From Taeniopygia guttata (lineage: Eukaryota > Chordata > Aves > Passeriformes > Estrildidae): a DNA stretch of 64,000 nt. Positions 11,816 through 22,551 of the stretch are shown one piece after another; the stretch's first letter is position 1; the number at the start of each line of letters is the position of its first letter. A model generated the notes under the pieces. That model did no database searches and was not told the DNA's origin. It saw only the letters and a list, made by a program, of their open reading frames with translations. The DNA lies in the NCBI RefSeq assembly GCF_048771995.1, contig NC_133024.1, positions 21,109,001-21,173,000 on the forward strand. Reading direction: 5' to 3'. A program made the position numbers and the translations under genes.

Positions 11816-14800
11816 GTGGGCCAGCACGTCCGTCTCCACTCCTGCTTGGTCCCATCTGTTTGCCGTGGGGAAATTGGACATTGGAGCAGACTGCTGCTGC
11901 AGGCTGGGCACAGCACTCTTGTGCTTGTGCTTTTGTCCACCTGTGGCCAAGCTCATACCTGGCTACAGGTGGACAAAACAGGTTCATTGGAGCTGTGGGG
12001 CAGTTCAGGGTCACCAGCACAAGACCACAGTTATTCTCTAAGCCGCAGCACACCTCTGAGCAGTCCTACCTGCAGTGAGCCTCCAGCACACAGGTGTGCT
12101 CAGGTGCTGTTCAACTCCAGGAAAAACTTTGTCATCACACCTGTTTGTAGGAGACCCTCTGATGGGGTTTCCTTCAGATGATGGCCCTGTCTGGATCTTC
12201 TCCCACTCTCACTGCAACAAGCAGACATATGAACTAAGAGCCCCAAGATTTGAATTTATGGGAACATCACTGTTTTGTCTTTGTCCAGACCCTGTGATTT
12301 TGAGATTTGCATATAAAAATATACAACTGCTCTTCAGACTCTAGAGTTCTCTTTCTATAGGTTATTTATGGGTGTAATAGAGACAGAGGATTAATGCACA
12401 AGTCTGCACGTACAAGCACTTTCCCTATTCAGTAAAGAAAGTCTGGACAGTATTAAGATACTTAAGAAAACATGAAAAAAGTACAAAATACAAAGGGTGA
12501 CCAGGAACACCCAGTGTCATAAAATCCTTGTGAGGACCACCAGTGTCTGTGCAATTGCAGACATACTGGGTAACTTTGTCTTACTGAAGCCCCAGCTAAT
12601 CACAGCCTCCCCTGACTTCAGAGGAAAATGGAAGATTTCAAAACCTATTGTTGGAGTGTCTGAATGAGCACCACTAGCTATAGTAAAATCAACCTATCTC
12701 ATGAGCAAAGATTTTTGATGTGCATAAAACACAACATATACAGACAGGGAAGGTTTCTGCCTCCCAAAGAACAGTTGTCCTGAAACCTCATCTCCTGTCC
12801 TTCCACAAATCTCTCACTTCTTTGCACATTTTAGAGCTGGAAAGAGTTTCCAGGTACCCAAAAAGCAGCAGTTTGAAAAATAACCAACCCCAGCAGCAAC
12901 TTCCCCACCCTGACCTGTAATGATAAGTGGTCACATACACCAAAATGTGAGTTTGGACAATACAAACCTTTTGCAAAGTATTTAGAAGAGCCATAACTAG
13001 ACATGGCTATGCCAAAATAGCAATACTGATTAAGGCTGCAGATTCCTCCCACAGCACGAGAGCACCGAGTTTCCTGCAAAAACTCCTACAGGTAGATTGA
13101 TCTACAGCAACATGGGACAAAATGCAGATTTTGGTGTTTAAGATTGTATAGGTAGAAAACACCACCAAAGCCCAAATGGCTTTTACATATGATGCACAGT
13201 AATTACTTTGTGGAAGCAGAAGCATGCATGGAAGTTTGGAGTATGAAAAACAGTATCCTCTTCATTCTCAACACCAACCTGTAACTCAGTAGCTGTCTCT
13301 GTCTACCACTAAACCACGAGGCATGATAAAAAGCATATTCAGTTCAAAACTGCCTGTTTTTTGAAAAATGTGACTGCACTCACCTTTTATCTCTCTCTCT
13401 CCTCTTTCTTCTTTTCTTCCCAATCCAGAAATTCCCATGCGCAGTCTGAGGGGTGAGCAAGGCCCCCCGGGTGAGCCTGGACCAAGAGGGCCACCAGGGC
13501 CACCAGGATTACCAGGTCATGGTGTGCCAGGAGCCAAAGGAAAACCAGGCCCACAAGGATACCCAGGAATTGGGAAGCCGGGTTTGCCAGGGATGCCAGG
13601 AAAACCGGGGGTCATGGGGCCCCCAGGGCCAAGAGGGGAGATGGGGCCGAAGGGGGAGATTGGGCCCATGGGGATACCTGGACCGCAAGGACCACCAGGG
13701 CCTCACGGGCTTCCTGGCATAGGGAAGGTGGGTGCTCCGGGGCTGCAGGGGCAACCAGGGCCAAAGGGTGAGCCTGGGATTAAGGGGCCACCGGGAATCC
13801 CTGGGATCCCAGGGCCAAAAGGGGAGAAGGGGGTTGGGATCCCGGGTTTGCCAGGTCTGAAGGGTCCACCTGGGCTGCCTGGTCCCCCCGGCCCCGTGGG
13901 GCTGCCAGGCGTTGGCAAACCCGGCATGGTTGGCTTCCCTGGCCCGCAGGGACCACTGGGCAAACCCGGACCCCCAGGAGAGTTAGGGCTGCAGGGGCCT
14001 CCAGGGGCCCCCGGGATCCAAGGCCCTCCCGGCTCACCTGGCATTGGCAAACCAGGTCAGGATGGCATACCTGGCCAGCCCGGCTTCCCAGGTGGTAAAG
14101 GGGAGCAGGGATTGCCAGGCCTGCCGGGGTCCCCCGGCCTGCCCGGAATTGGGAAGCCGGGCTTCCCCGGGCCCAAAGGGGAGCGAGGTGTGGGCGGTCT
14201 GCCTGGGCCCCTGGGGCCAAAGGGGGAGAAGGGGCACGCAGGGCCACCTGGCATGGGAGGGCCACCAGGGGAGCCCGGCCAGCCAGGCCTGCCGGGCATC
14301 ATGGGCCCTCCGGGGGCCGCCGGTTTCCCAGGACCTAAAGGGGAGGGGGGTGCCGTAGGACCACCAGGACCAGTCGGCCCCAAGGGGGAACCCGGCCTGC
14401 AGGGTTTTCCAGGAAAGCCAGGCTTTCCTGGGGAAGTGGGTGGCCCTGGGCTGCGCGGGCTGCCGGGCCCCACAGGACCCAAGGGGGAAGCCGGACAGAA
14501 AGGCTTGCCGGGGATGCCGGGTGTCCCGGGACTTGTGGGACCAAAGGGTGAGCCCGGGCTCCCCGGTGCCCAGGGCCTTCAGGGCCCCTCGGGCATCCCG
14601 GGCATCGCGGGACCAAGCGGTCCCATCGGCCCCCCCGGGCTGCCAGGTGCGAAGGGCGAGCCAGGCATGCCCGGACCCCCCGGCTTCCCGGGGGTAGGCA
14701 AACCTGGTGCCGCGGGGCTGCAGGGACCCCCGGGAAAGCCTGGGGCTCTCGGTCCTCCCGGCCAGCCGGGGCTCCAGGGGCCACCGGGCCCGCCCGGGCC

Positions 14801-15335
14801 CCCAGGTCCCCCGGTTATCATCCCGCCCACTCCACCAGCCGTGGGACAGTACCTGCCTGAGGTGGGGCCAGGGATAGAAGGCTTGAAGCCCCCCTACGGC
14901 TACAAGGGCAAGAAAGGCAAGGCTGGCGGCATTGTCTACGAGATGCCCGCGTTCACGGCAGAGCTCCTCACGCCCTTCCCCCGCGTCGGGGTGCCCGTGA
15001 AGTTCGACAAGCTCCTGTACAACGGCCGGCAGAACTACAACCCTCAGACGGGCATCTTCACCTGCGAGATCCCCGGCGTCTACTACTTCGCCTACCACGT
15101 CCACTGTAAAGGCGCCAACGTGTGGGTGGCGCTGTACAAGAACAACGAGCCGCTCATGTACACCTACGACGAGTACAAGAAGGGCTTCCTGGACCAGGCT
15201 TCGGGCAGTGCCGTGGTGCAGCTGATGCACGGAGACAAGGTTTACGTTCAGATGCCATCCGAGCAGGCGGCAGGACTCTATGCCGGGCAGTACGTTCATT
15301 CGTCTTTTTCAGGGTATTTATTGTATCCCATGTAA
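11503..15335 (+). CDS. COL8A1: Collagen type VIII alpha-1 chain (gene span of two coding exons)
   Basis: Short-chain, network-forming collagen secreted into basement-membrane-type matrix, such as vessel wall and Descemet's membrane. It assembles as trimers with itself or the alpha-2 chain. Coding exons 11503-11815 and 13429-15335 join through a split GAA codon into 739 residues; the human chain, from memory, has 744. Layout: signal peptide about 1-26, non-helical NC2 to 112, an uninterrupted-length Gly-X-Y triple helix 113-566 (454 residues), then NC1 567-739 holding a C1q/TNF-like trimerisation domain from about 610. The helix has eight Gly-X-Gly imperfections (for example GIGKPG, GVGKPG, GHGVPG), the number expected for type VIII. 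The C-terminal motifs [18 protein letters not shown] and FSGYLLYPM identify alpha-1 rather than alpha-2. ST3GAL6 follows in convergent orientation. Confidence 0.97.
11816..13428 (+). other. COL8A1: COL8A1 intron between the two coding exons
   Basis: This 1.6-kb intron is bounded by GT at 11816 and by a strong acceptor (long CT-rich tract at about 13388-13420, then AG at 13427-13428). Both ends agree in phase. It holds the inverted repeat at 11931-11978. I see nothing else recognisable; ORFs here on both strands look like chance. Confidence 0.9.
11931..11978. repeat. Inverted repeat with hairpin potential
   Basis: The left arm 11931-11949 (ttttgtccacctgtggcca) and right arm 11960-11978 (tggctacaggtggacaaaa) are reverse complements over 18 of 19 positions, with a 10-base loop. 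It begins about 115 bases downstream of the COL8A1 donor, so it would be transcribed in the pre-mRNA. The function is unknown. It could be a small inverted-repeat element or a chance palindrome. Confidence 0.85.
13429..15335 (+). CDS. COL8A1: COL8A1 terminal coding exon: triple helix and C1q domain
   Basis: This single large exon carries the end of NC2, the entire collagen helix and the whole NC1 domain, the usual arrangement for type VIII chains. The first two bases (AA) complete the GAA codon split by the intron, followed by [11 protein letters not shown]. The helix ends at about 14813 in a [12 protein letters not shown] run, then VIIPPTPP opens NC1. C1q-like strands begin at [10 protein letters not shown] (about 14938) and end at GYLLYPM with TAA at 15333-15335. 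The exon is much more GC-rich than its flanks, as expected for Gly/Pro codons. That bias also creates long antisense shadow frames, which are not genes. Confidence 0.97.
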
Positions 15336-16980
15336 AACAAAACAGACACACACACAACACACACACAAAATCAAAACCTTTCTCCTCTGCTTCAAACTTT
15401 TATACAACAAAAGACGCATTTTATGACCATTTTGGACCATCTTGTACAAAAACAAAAAAAAATAATACAATGTTTAACATTATACACAGCTAGTTATTGA
15501 AAAAAAAAAAAAAAAAGGTATGGTGAACATTACTAAAGAAGTGTATCAGGTTCATAAACAGTTGTTTTGCACCCAAGGGGGACATATTAGCTGTACATTA
15601 TATATTTCTGCAGTGCCATGCTTACTTAATTTCATTCACAGTAATTCAGTACTAAAGTTCAAATCACTCTATTTCACTCACTCCTTTTGCATTGATCATA
15701 GTTATGAGATGAAAAACAGTGACTTAAAGCAGAGTAGGTCAGACTCCAATTATATTTTAAAAAATTGAGTGGCTTATTTGTCTGGGTGGGGGCTTTTTCT
15801 TGGGTTTTTTACAGCAGGTCTACCTGACATGCAAGGGTTCAAGATCTTAACTGGAGACTTGTATTTCACTTCTCCTATAGTAAAATAATCCTGCAGGTGT
15901 GGGTTTTTTTCCTGAACAATTTATTTATGATGGAAGAGGAATCCTGATGGCACGACCATTCCCCCTGAGCCTTCTCCAGCAGTCATTGGACCTAAAATGT
16001 CACCACAAACTTCAGCAGGCATTGGTTTCACCTCCAAATGCCATAGCACTTGAAAAGTCTCTATTCTCTATTCACACAGCTCAAGTAGATGAGGTCAATC
16101 TCCCTGATTTACTTCTGCCAAGTCTTTGAGACATTTTGGCCAACACATGGCAATACTTCAGGGTGGCAAAAATCTGCTTGGATTTCTGTGCTTGTACCAA
16201 GAACCCATTTGGCTTGTTAGAAGATACACCTATTCTGCCACTCAGCAAAAGCTCAATCAGTTTGCTCTTCAATGACTAGGCAAAGCAGAAGTAGCTCTGT
16301 TTGCTTAACTGATTTGTTGCTTGATATCAACCAATAACTTTTCTGGCAATACTGATCACACAAATTTATCCAAGAACTTGGTTCTATCTAAAAGCTGATT
16401 TCCAATCCTTATTTATATGTTACCCGTTGTCAAGAAGAACCTGCAGGCCTCAATACTTTTCTGTACTTGAGGACAGCGACTTCTGTGCACAGAGTCTCTG
16501 TCTGCTCATCAATGGTGCTAATCTCACCTCAGCAAGTGTTCTGTTTCCAGAGGGCAGTGGCCCTTGCTGTGGTTCCCTGTACAGTGCTGCACAGCACACA
16601 CAGCTGCGCTAGTTCAAGGAGTTAAGTGCTCATCACTTCTTCCATGTCTTTAGCTTTTGATTCAAAAATGAACTAGATTTTTTCATGAAGAACTAAGATT
16701 GGATTTAACTGGCATTACCATTATTTAAATGCAAAGTTTAATGCAGTCTAACATTGACTAAGGACTCCAGTGATATAATGTGGTGCTTTATCTCAGAAAT
16801 TTTATGGAACGGTGGCAGGAATGGACAGACAGTTTACCAGACACTCGTGACTTCAGTATGTTCCTAGAATATATGAGATGTGTCAAAAGCAAATAATTTT
16901 GTATTTAAAATTTTTGTACTGATTTGAAAGAAACACCTTATTAAATATCTTTAAAAATAAAACCAAAAACCAATTCTGTC
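15336..16980 (+). other. COL8A1: Probable COL8A1 3' UTR
   Basis: AT-rich sequence immediately after the stop codon, beginning with a CA-rich patch (15342-15366) and an A17 run at 15500-15516. The first convincing AATAAA on this strand is at 16956-16961, in a region (16900-16980) with the A/T-rich look of a transcript end. The 3' end is therefore proposed near 16.98 kb, giving a UTR of about 1.6 kb. The exact cleavage site is not visible. Confidence 0.55.
16956..16961 (+). terminator. Candidate polyadenylation signal of COL8A1
   Basis: A canonical AATAAA lies 1.6 kb after the COL8A1 stop codon in AT-rich sequence. It is the best candidate on this strand, but alternative downstream signals are possible. 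Confidence 0.5.
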
Positions 16981-19900
16981 TTCATTCAGAACTATCAGAA
17001 GGAACATTCATCCTGGTGACTCATTTTCAGACAACAAGGGCTCTCTGAAACCACTGACAGCCTGATATATGGGGAAAAAATTAAGAAATACACCCTTTTC
17101 TCTAGTTCCCATCTCCTGGCAAAACATGCTCTAAGCCAGAGAGGGAACAGGTCCCATTTGGTGGGAGGGCACAGCAGGGTCTGGGAGGTACATGAAGAGG
17201 GAGGGGCTCCCTCAGGCAGCCCTTGGGGTCAGATACTGCTCAGCATGAACCAACATGGGAGTGCAACTGAAGAAGGCAGACAGGCAGCCAAGGAATCAGA
17301 GGCTGCTGCTAAGGGCTTTTGTTGCCTGAAGAGGCAGAACTGGCTGCCCAGGATGAGAGGTGCTGGTTCTCCTGATGTGGCTTCCCCACCTCACCTCAAA
17401 GGCAAGCATTTCGTCCAAGGTGGTGAATTCCTGAACTACCCATACTGAATACAGAATGCACTGAATACTTACTGTGCCAGAGAATTGTTATATAAATTTC
17501 CCTTGGACTCCCTGAAGCCCTCAGCATCTTATTTTTATTGCACAAAGGAAAAACAAATAATTAGCTAAATACTGCACTCAGCATCTCTCACTTTCTATCT
17601 ATCTAAAGCCATTTTCACTTTCTGAAATGTTTTAATCAAACACCATCTTCTTCATTCTAGGTCTCATATTTTAGCATTCCCCCAACAGTCCACAGTAAGA
17701 CAAGCAAGATTCAAAAAACAATGAAAAATTCAAATCACAAGGATGCTGCTCTTGATCTTATCCACAAAAAACATGTCCCAGCTCTGGCTGTAGTCAGCCT
17801 GGAGTTAGATCTCTAGCCACAGTAACTTAGCCCACCTAGGTTCAAAAACTTTCAGCTGTTTGCTCTATAAAGCACTAAAGTTTGTTCCAAAACTCAATAC
17901 CATATCTGACAACAGCATTTATCTGGCACACCAATAATAACATCCTTGGGCATACCCACACACCACACTCACACACAGAGCACCAGCCTTGCAAAAATAA
18001 GTCTGAGGACACTGTCTTTAACAGTTTATTCACAGGAAAATAATTTCCTTCCATATGTAGTATTCAAAATTTCACTTGAAACAACTTGAAGAATTCTTCA
18101 AAATACAGGTGGCACTTTAAGGGCATATAAAACTTAAGAAAAATGGCAACTAAAATAAGTATTTCCCAAAACCAAAAACATATGCTAAGCTTTTGTATGT
18201 TCTTAAAAATCAGAGTCCACTTCAAAGTGAAGGTATTTATACTCTCCCCCAGAGCATTGCTAAAAAGGAAAGTATTGGAAACAAGTACCACATGCTAATT
18301 AAACATCAAAGTTGTGATTCTGTATTATTATCACCTATACAGTCACTGGAAATGTCTTTTAGTAACATCTTTTAGGCACTCTCAGATTCGTATTTAGTGC
18401 AATAGTCTGTGACTTCCCTTAATTATTACAGCAGAGGAAAAAAGAGTTTCCCAACAAAGAAACCTCCTGGAAGTCTGAGCCAAACAGAGCTTTCAGCCAA
18501 CATATGTCATCCTACCTGTTCTGTGCATAGTTTGGTATCTTAGAGCTGTGTCTGTCTGACAGTGCAGCATTTTGAGAGGGGTGGCAGATAAAATGCAGAA
18601 GCACCTTTGCTGTAAGGTGATGCTGTCCAGAAATTCTGCAGGCTGCCAGAGAACAAGAACAGAATAAGAAGGGAGGAAGGAGAACATCTGACTGCAGATA
18701 GAAAAATAATGGGAGACACTGGGGACCTACACAGTTACACCATTATCAGACACAGAAATAAAGCTGGCAGCACCCTGGTATTCAAAACTGGTGGCTTCAT
18801 TCCTGATATTAAATAATAAAAACCTGGATAGCTTTTAAAGGGAAGTTTCAGTGCAGATTTCATTTTCAGGAATGGCAAAAAGGTTAAAAAAAGTCTTAAT
18901 AGCAGCTCAGGCTCAGAAACTATCTAAATATTTGGTGTTAGTACAATTGTTTTATTCCAAAAGCCCCAAGTTAAGTCTTTGGTACTGCAAAACACCTGTG
19001 AAAATGTGTGCCCAGACAGAAGAAACACTAATGTGTGAACACTGCTGAGAAACACACTACACATGGGTGTTCCTGCCTGAATGAAGTTCAAAGCAAGACC
19101 TGTCCTCGAGACAGAGTAGCAGGAATGATGTACATGAAGCAGGTGCTGGAACAGGGCTGGTGGATGCAGGATCCTACAAAACATCTTGTGGGGAGAAAAA
19201 TTCATGACTTGGCCCACTGCTTACTATAGAAAAAAGCTACTGGCCTCCAGCTGGGCTTAAAAAAAACCAACCAAAACAGAAAAAAAACCCACCCAAACAA
19301 ACAAACATACAAACAACAACAACAACAAGCATCCAATACAAATACCCCATAGTTTATCAGCAGCATCAGCTCTTGGCTTGATCCTGAGGGAACAGGTTTT
19401 ATTCAAAATGTTACCCACTCACTCAGGGACAGTAACTGTGGGGGACTCAACACCCCTGGCAGGAGCATAGAAGTGGGAGAAAAATATCCTTGAAATACTG
19501 CTTTATTTGAAAAGTCAGCCATACCATAAGAAGGCTTATTAGGATATAAAAATGAACAGCTGATATGGATAAATGCTTGTAGATAACATATTAAATTCAT
19601 TGAGAACACCAAACATTATTTAAAAAAAATATTTCAGGGAGATCAAAAAGTTGATGTGGCAAAAGTGAAGAAGACTAAAGGGATTTTTTTTTTTTTTTAA
19701 GTACTAAGAGTTTGGGAGACACCATTTCTTTGCCACAAAGCTGCTTTTTTTTTTTTTTTTTATTATTATTTGTTCTGCTACAGCTAGAATCCAAATCCCA
19801 TCCTCCCCAAAAAAGCAGAAAACCTACTAGAAAAAAGAGAAAGAATCAGTTTAGATTAGTGGAAGGAGTATCTCTGGAGATGAAAAAATAAATAAATGAG

Positions 19901-21275
19901 AAAATAACCACATCTTCAAAAGGACAGCTCCCTACCCACTTCCTGGAACTGGAGACAGAGGTGAAGAAGCAAAGGGATGCAGCCTGCACCACAAGAACTC
20001 TCCTCACAGTGTCTGGAACAAATTCAACAGCTCTCCTGGAAAAAAATCCTCCTGGACAGCATCCTGCAAGATGTTACATGGATGTAGCTGGACCACAGCA
20101 ACAGCCATTGGGAGAGCCAGGGGGCCCAGCTCTGGACGCAACAGCAGATTTTGAGGGTGAAGAGCAAGCCTCCCACTTCTGCTGGCCTTGGCTCTCACCA
20201 GAGTCTAAGATGTACCAGGGGCTCCTCCACAACAGCTTGGAGAACACTGCTATGTCTGCAAAAATCTCTGCCACAGCAGCTTGCGCAGTGGAATTACTAC
20301 TGTCAGGAGTTTAAATCACTGTTGGTCTGGGGCTGCAGAATCACATACAAACCTTTTTAATTAACTGAAATAACCAGGAGAAATAAATGCTGGTAGAGAC
20401 ACAAAGACAATACTGTCACTATTTTCTTAAGTGAAACCCCACCTGTTTGTATTGAGATTTTCAAGCTGCTTCTTCTTTCAAGATCTCTTCAAAATCTCAG
20501 GAAAAAATAAAGGAAATACAAAAAATTAAGAGCCCTTCTGCCAGTTGGTGAAGAAATTGTGATTTCCTCCATTGCCACCACCAGTGTCACCTGTTCCAGC
20601 ACCCCAGGACTTGGGGACACACTCTCCTCTCCTCCTCATCCCCACCTGCCACCCTGCACACAGCTGGAGTGCAGCTGCAGCCAAGCAACATGCAGCTGAC
20701 AAAACACCGTGGCACACCCTGTCCCTTGCTGGGATATCCTTCCCCAGCCCATGCCACAGATTTTTCTGATCTCTCAAGTTATTTCAGGTATGCCCAGCTT
20801 GCCTGAAACAAACCAAAGCTCAGGAATCACTGGGTGAAAACACAAGCCTCCTCCCCTTCAGCTGTGGCACCTCTCCAGACCACACTGCGCTCCCCCTAAC
20901 TCCTGAACTGCAATTCCTCTACATAGCTACAGCAAAATAAATAAATTGTGTTTAGTACTCTTGCAATCCTCACCTTCTGAAAATAACAAATACCATGGTT
21001 TATGTTCATATTGTGATTGTTTGCATTACTTCTAAACGCCCTCTCTATATAATTTTATTTAAAAGCAACAACGGTATTCCTACCAACTTCAAAGACTTTT
21101 TTATGTTGACTTATTTGTGCTTTCTTCAGGTTTGATTGATGAAGATAACCACAAAATCTTCCAGAAATTCTGCCATAATTAAAATAAAAATTTTATATAG
21201 ATGTCATGTGAGATATTGGGACTGCATATTGTTGTTCATTGACAGCTGTCAAGCATCTTCCCAAGCAGATTTAAT
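16981..21275. other. Intergenic sequence between the converging 3' ends
   Basis: This lies between the proposed ends of COL8A1 (+) and ST3GAL6 (-). It holds homopolymer and AAAC/AAC-type simple repeats near 19258-19329 and T runs near 19686-19698 and 19747-19760. No coding exon, RNA gene or intact mobile element was recognised. Part of the right side may still be ST3GAL6 3' UTR, because further TTTATT (reverse AATAAA) occurs at lower coordinates. Confidence 0.5.
19258..19329. repeat. A-rich AAAC/AAC simple repeat
   Basis: Interrupted aaac, aacc and aac units in the intergenic region. The cleanest part is (aac)n near 19313-19327. Confidence 0.8.
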
Positions 21276-22470
21276 TTTATTCACAGGCCTGTCAGAGACA
21301 AACCAATACAGGAAATATAAGTGTCTCATTAAATGTTTCCACTAAAATCTTGAGTAAGTTCCCACTGCTAAATGATTTAGTTCAGCCACACACTTCAAAC
21401 TTAAATATCAACACAGAAGAGGTAAACAGATGCCAAATGATAATTCAGCTGAGGGTACATCCTGGATATTCCCTACCACACTCTACTGCCAAAAATGGGA
21501 ACATTCCTTGCTTGTATTGATGCATTACAGCATCTGAGGAAGGAGATTATCCTCATTTGGAAAAATACACCTGTTTTGAGGAGCAAGCAAAAAAAAATAC
21601 ATGAGATGCTGTCCTGGAGAACTAGGACTCCAACAAACATTGACTCTAAACTCAGGCATGAACATCTCTGTCCAAGCTTCTGTTTCTGTTGTAGTCTGGG
21701 GGCTGACACGCAGCTCTTCAGTCTTCATATCCCCTCTTTTTTAAGTCAAGTCAGCAACTGTAAAATTTACTGGATGCACAGCACAGGGAGTATGATTTTT
21801 CCATAAAATGGGTACAACACAAGCATTGTCAACACCAACATCTCCACAAATCGGACAAAGGGTCTTCACCTTCGGCAAAGGCAGACAGAAGCTCAGAGGT
21901 GATGGTCAGTGCAGAAGCTCTGGCTGCTTGGCTGAAGGTGGATATCCTCTCCTCAGGAGTATGGCAGAACAAAACCTGTACAGTCTGTATGTTTCCCCCT
22001 TCTCCAAAACACACAGTAATGATTTAGATGCATAGTTTTAAAGCAGTTTTCATACAACAAGACAGGTAGTCACGACTTTACATCTACCTGCTGACTGACC
22101 ACTGGTCATCTCAGTCTCTTGACAGTGGAACTCTTTCAGAGGACAACATCAGAAACAAAAGTATTCCAGAGAATTAATTATTTGGAAAGAGTTCTCACTG
22201 GTAAGTAAGTGATGTACATCACATTTTTATATATCCCTGATAAGTTTCATGGTTTTCCCACTATTAAAAAGCTTCACAGAAATTCAGTTAACTCTGTTTG
22301 CAACAGTCCATTATCCTCAGGCTTAGACACTTTTGCCTTGATGAGGTTTCTGGGCTCCTTTAAACAGTAAACAGTTATGCTGCACTTAAAAAATGAAAAT
22401 GCCATACAAAAAATTAAAATTTTTCAAATCTTGAAAATAGTGATTGTTCTTTGTATTTTCCATTCAGCTT
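21276..22470 (-). other. ST3GAL6: Tentative ST3GAL6 3' UTR
   Basis: Sequence following the ST3GAL6 stop codon on the minus strand. The first canonical AATAAA on that strand is at 21276-21281 (TTTATT on +), which would give a UTR of about 1.2 kb. Another lies near 21.05 kb. Which one is used cannot be told from sequence. Confidence 0.4.
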
Positions 22471-22551
22471 TCAGGTCAAATTGACCACAAAATTCTTGTC
22501 TATAAGCTTCTTCAAAAATTTCTGCTCAGCGGTGATGTTGTGGTATTCATT
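22471..22551 (-). CDS. ST3GAL6: ST3GAL6 last coding exon (VS motif, stop)
   Basis: The acceptor is ctctttag on the minus strand (AG at 22552-22553). The 26 residues start [10 protein letters not shown] and end FVVNLT before TGA (22471-22473). It carries the H-x4-E VS motif and an N-terminal NIT glycosylation sequon. This closely matches the family C-terminus (human ends ...VINLTQD, two residues longer). Confidence 0.93.
   Translation of the reverse strand, partial: NEYHNITAEQKFLKKLIDKNFVVNLT

Noticed and set aside
11816..12078. Continuation of the COL8A1 first-exon frame past the splice donor
   Set aside because: It stays open by chance, but the sequence has no similarity to collagen VIII. 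The GT donor at 11816 joins in exact phase to the terminal exon.
11582..12181. A 199-residue frame overlapping the COL8A1 first exon in another frame
   Set aside because: The true frame is fixed by the signal peptide, GAYYGIK and the exon junction. This frame is a shadow.
14034..15299. A 421-residue open frame on the minus strand across the COL8A1 terminal exon
   Set aside because: It is a shadow of the Gly-X-Y codon periodicity and high GC of the collagen exon. It has no domain pattern and lies entirely antisense to a certain gene. Other collagen-like antisense frames at 13703-14050, 14057-14482 and 14579-14830 have the same cause.
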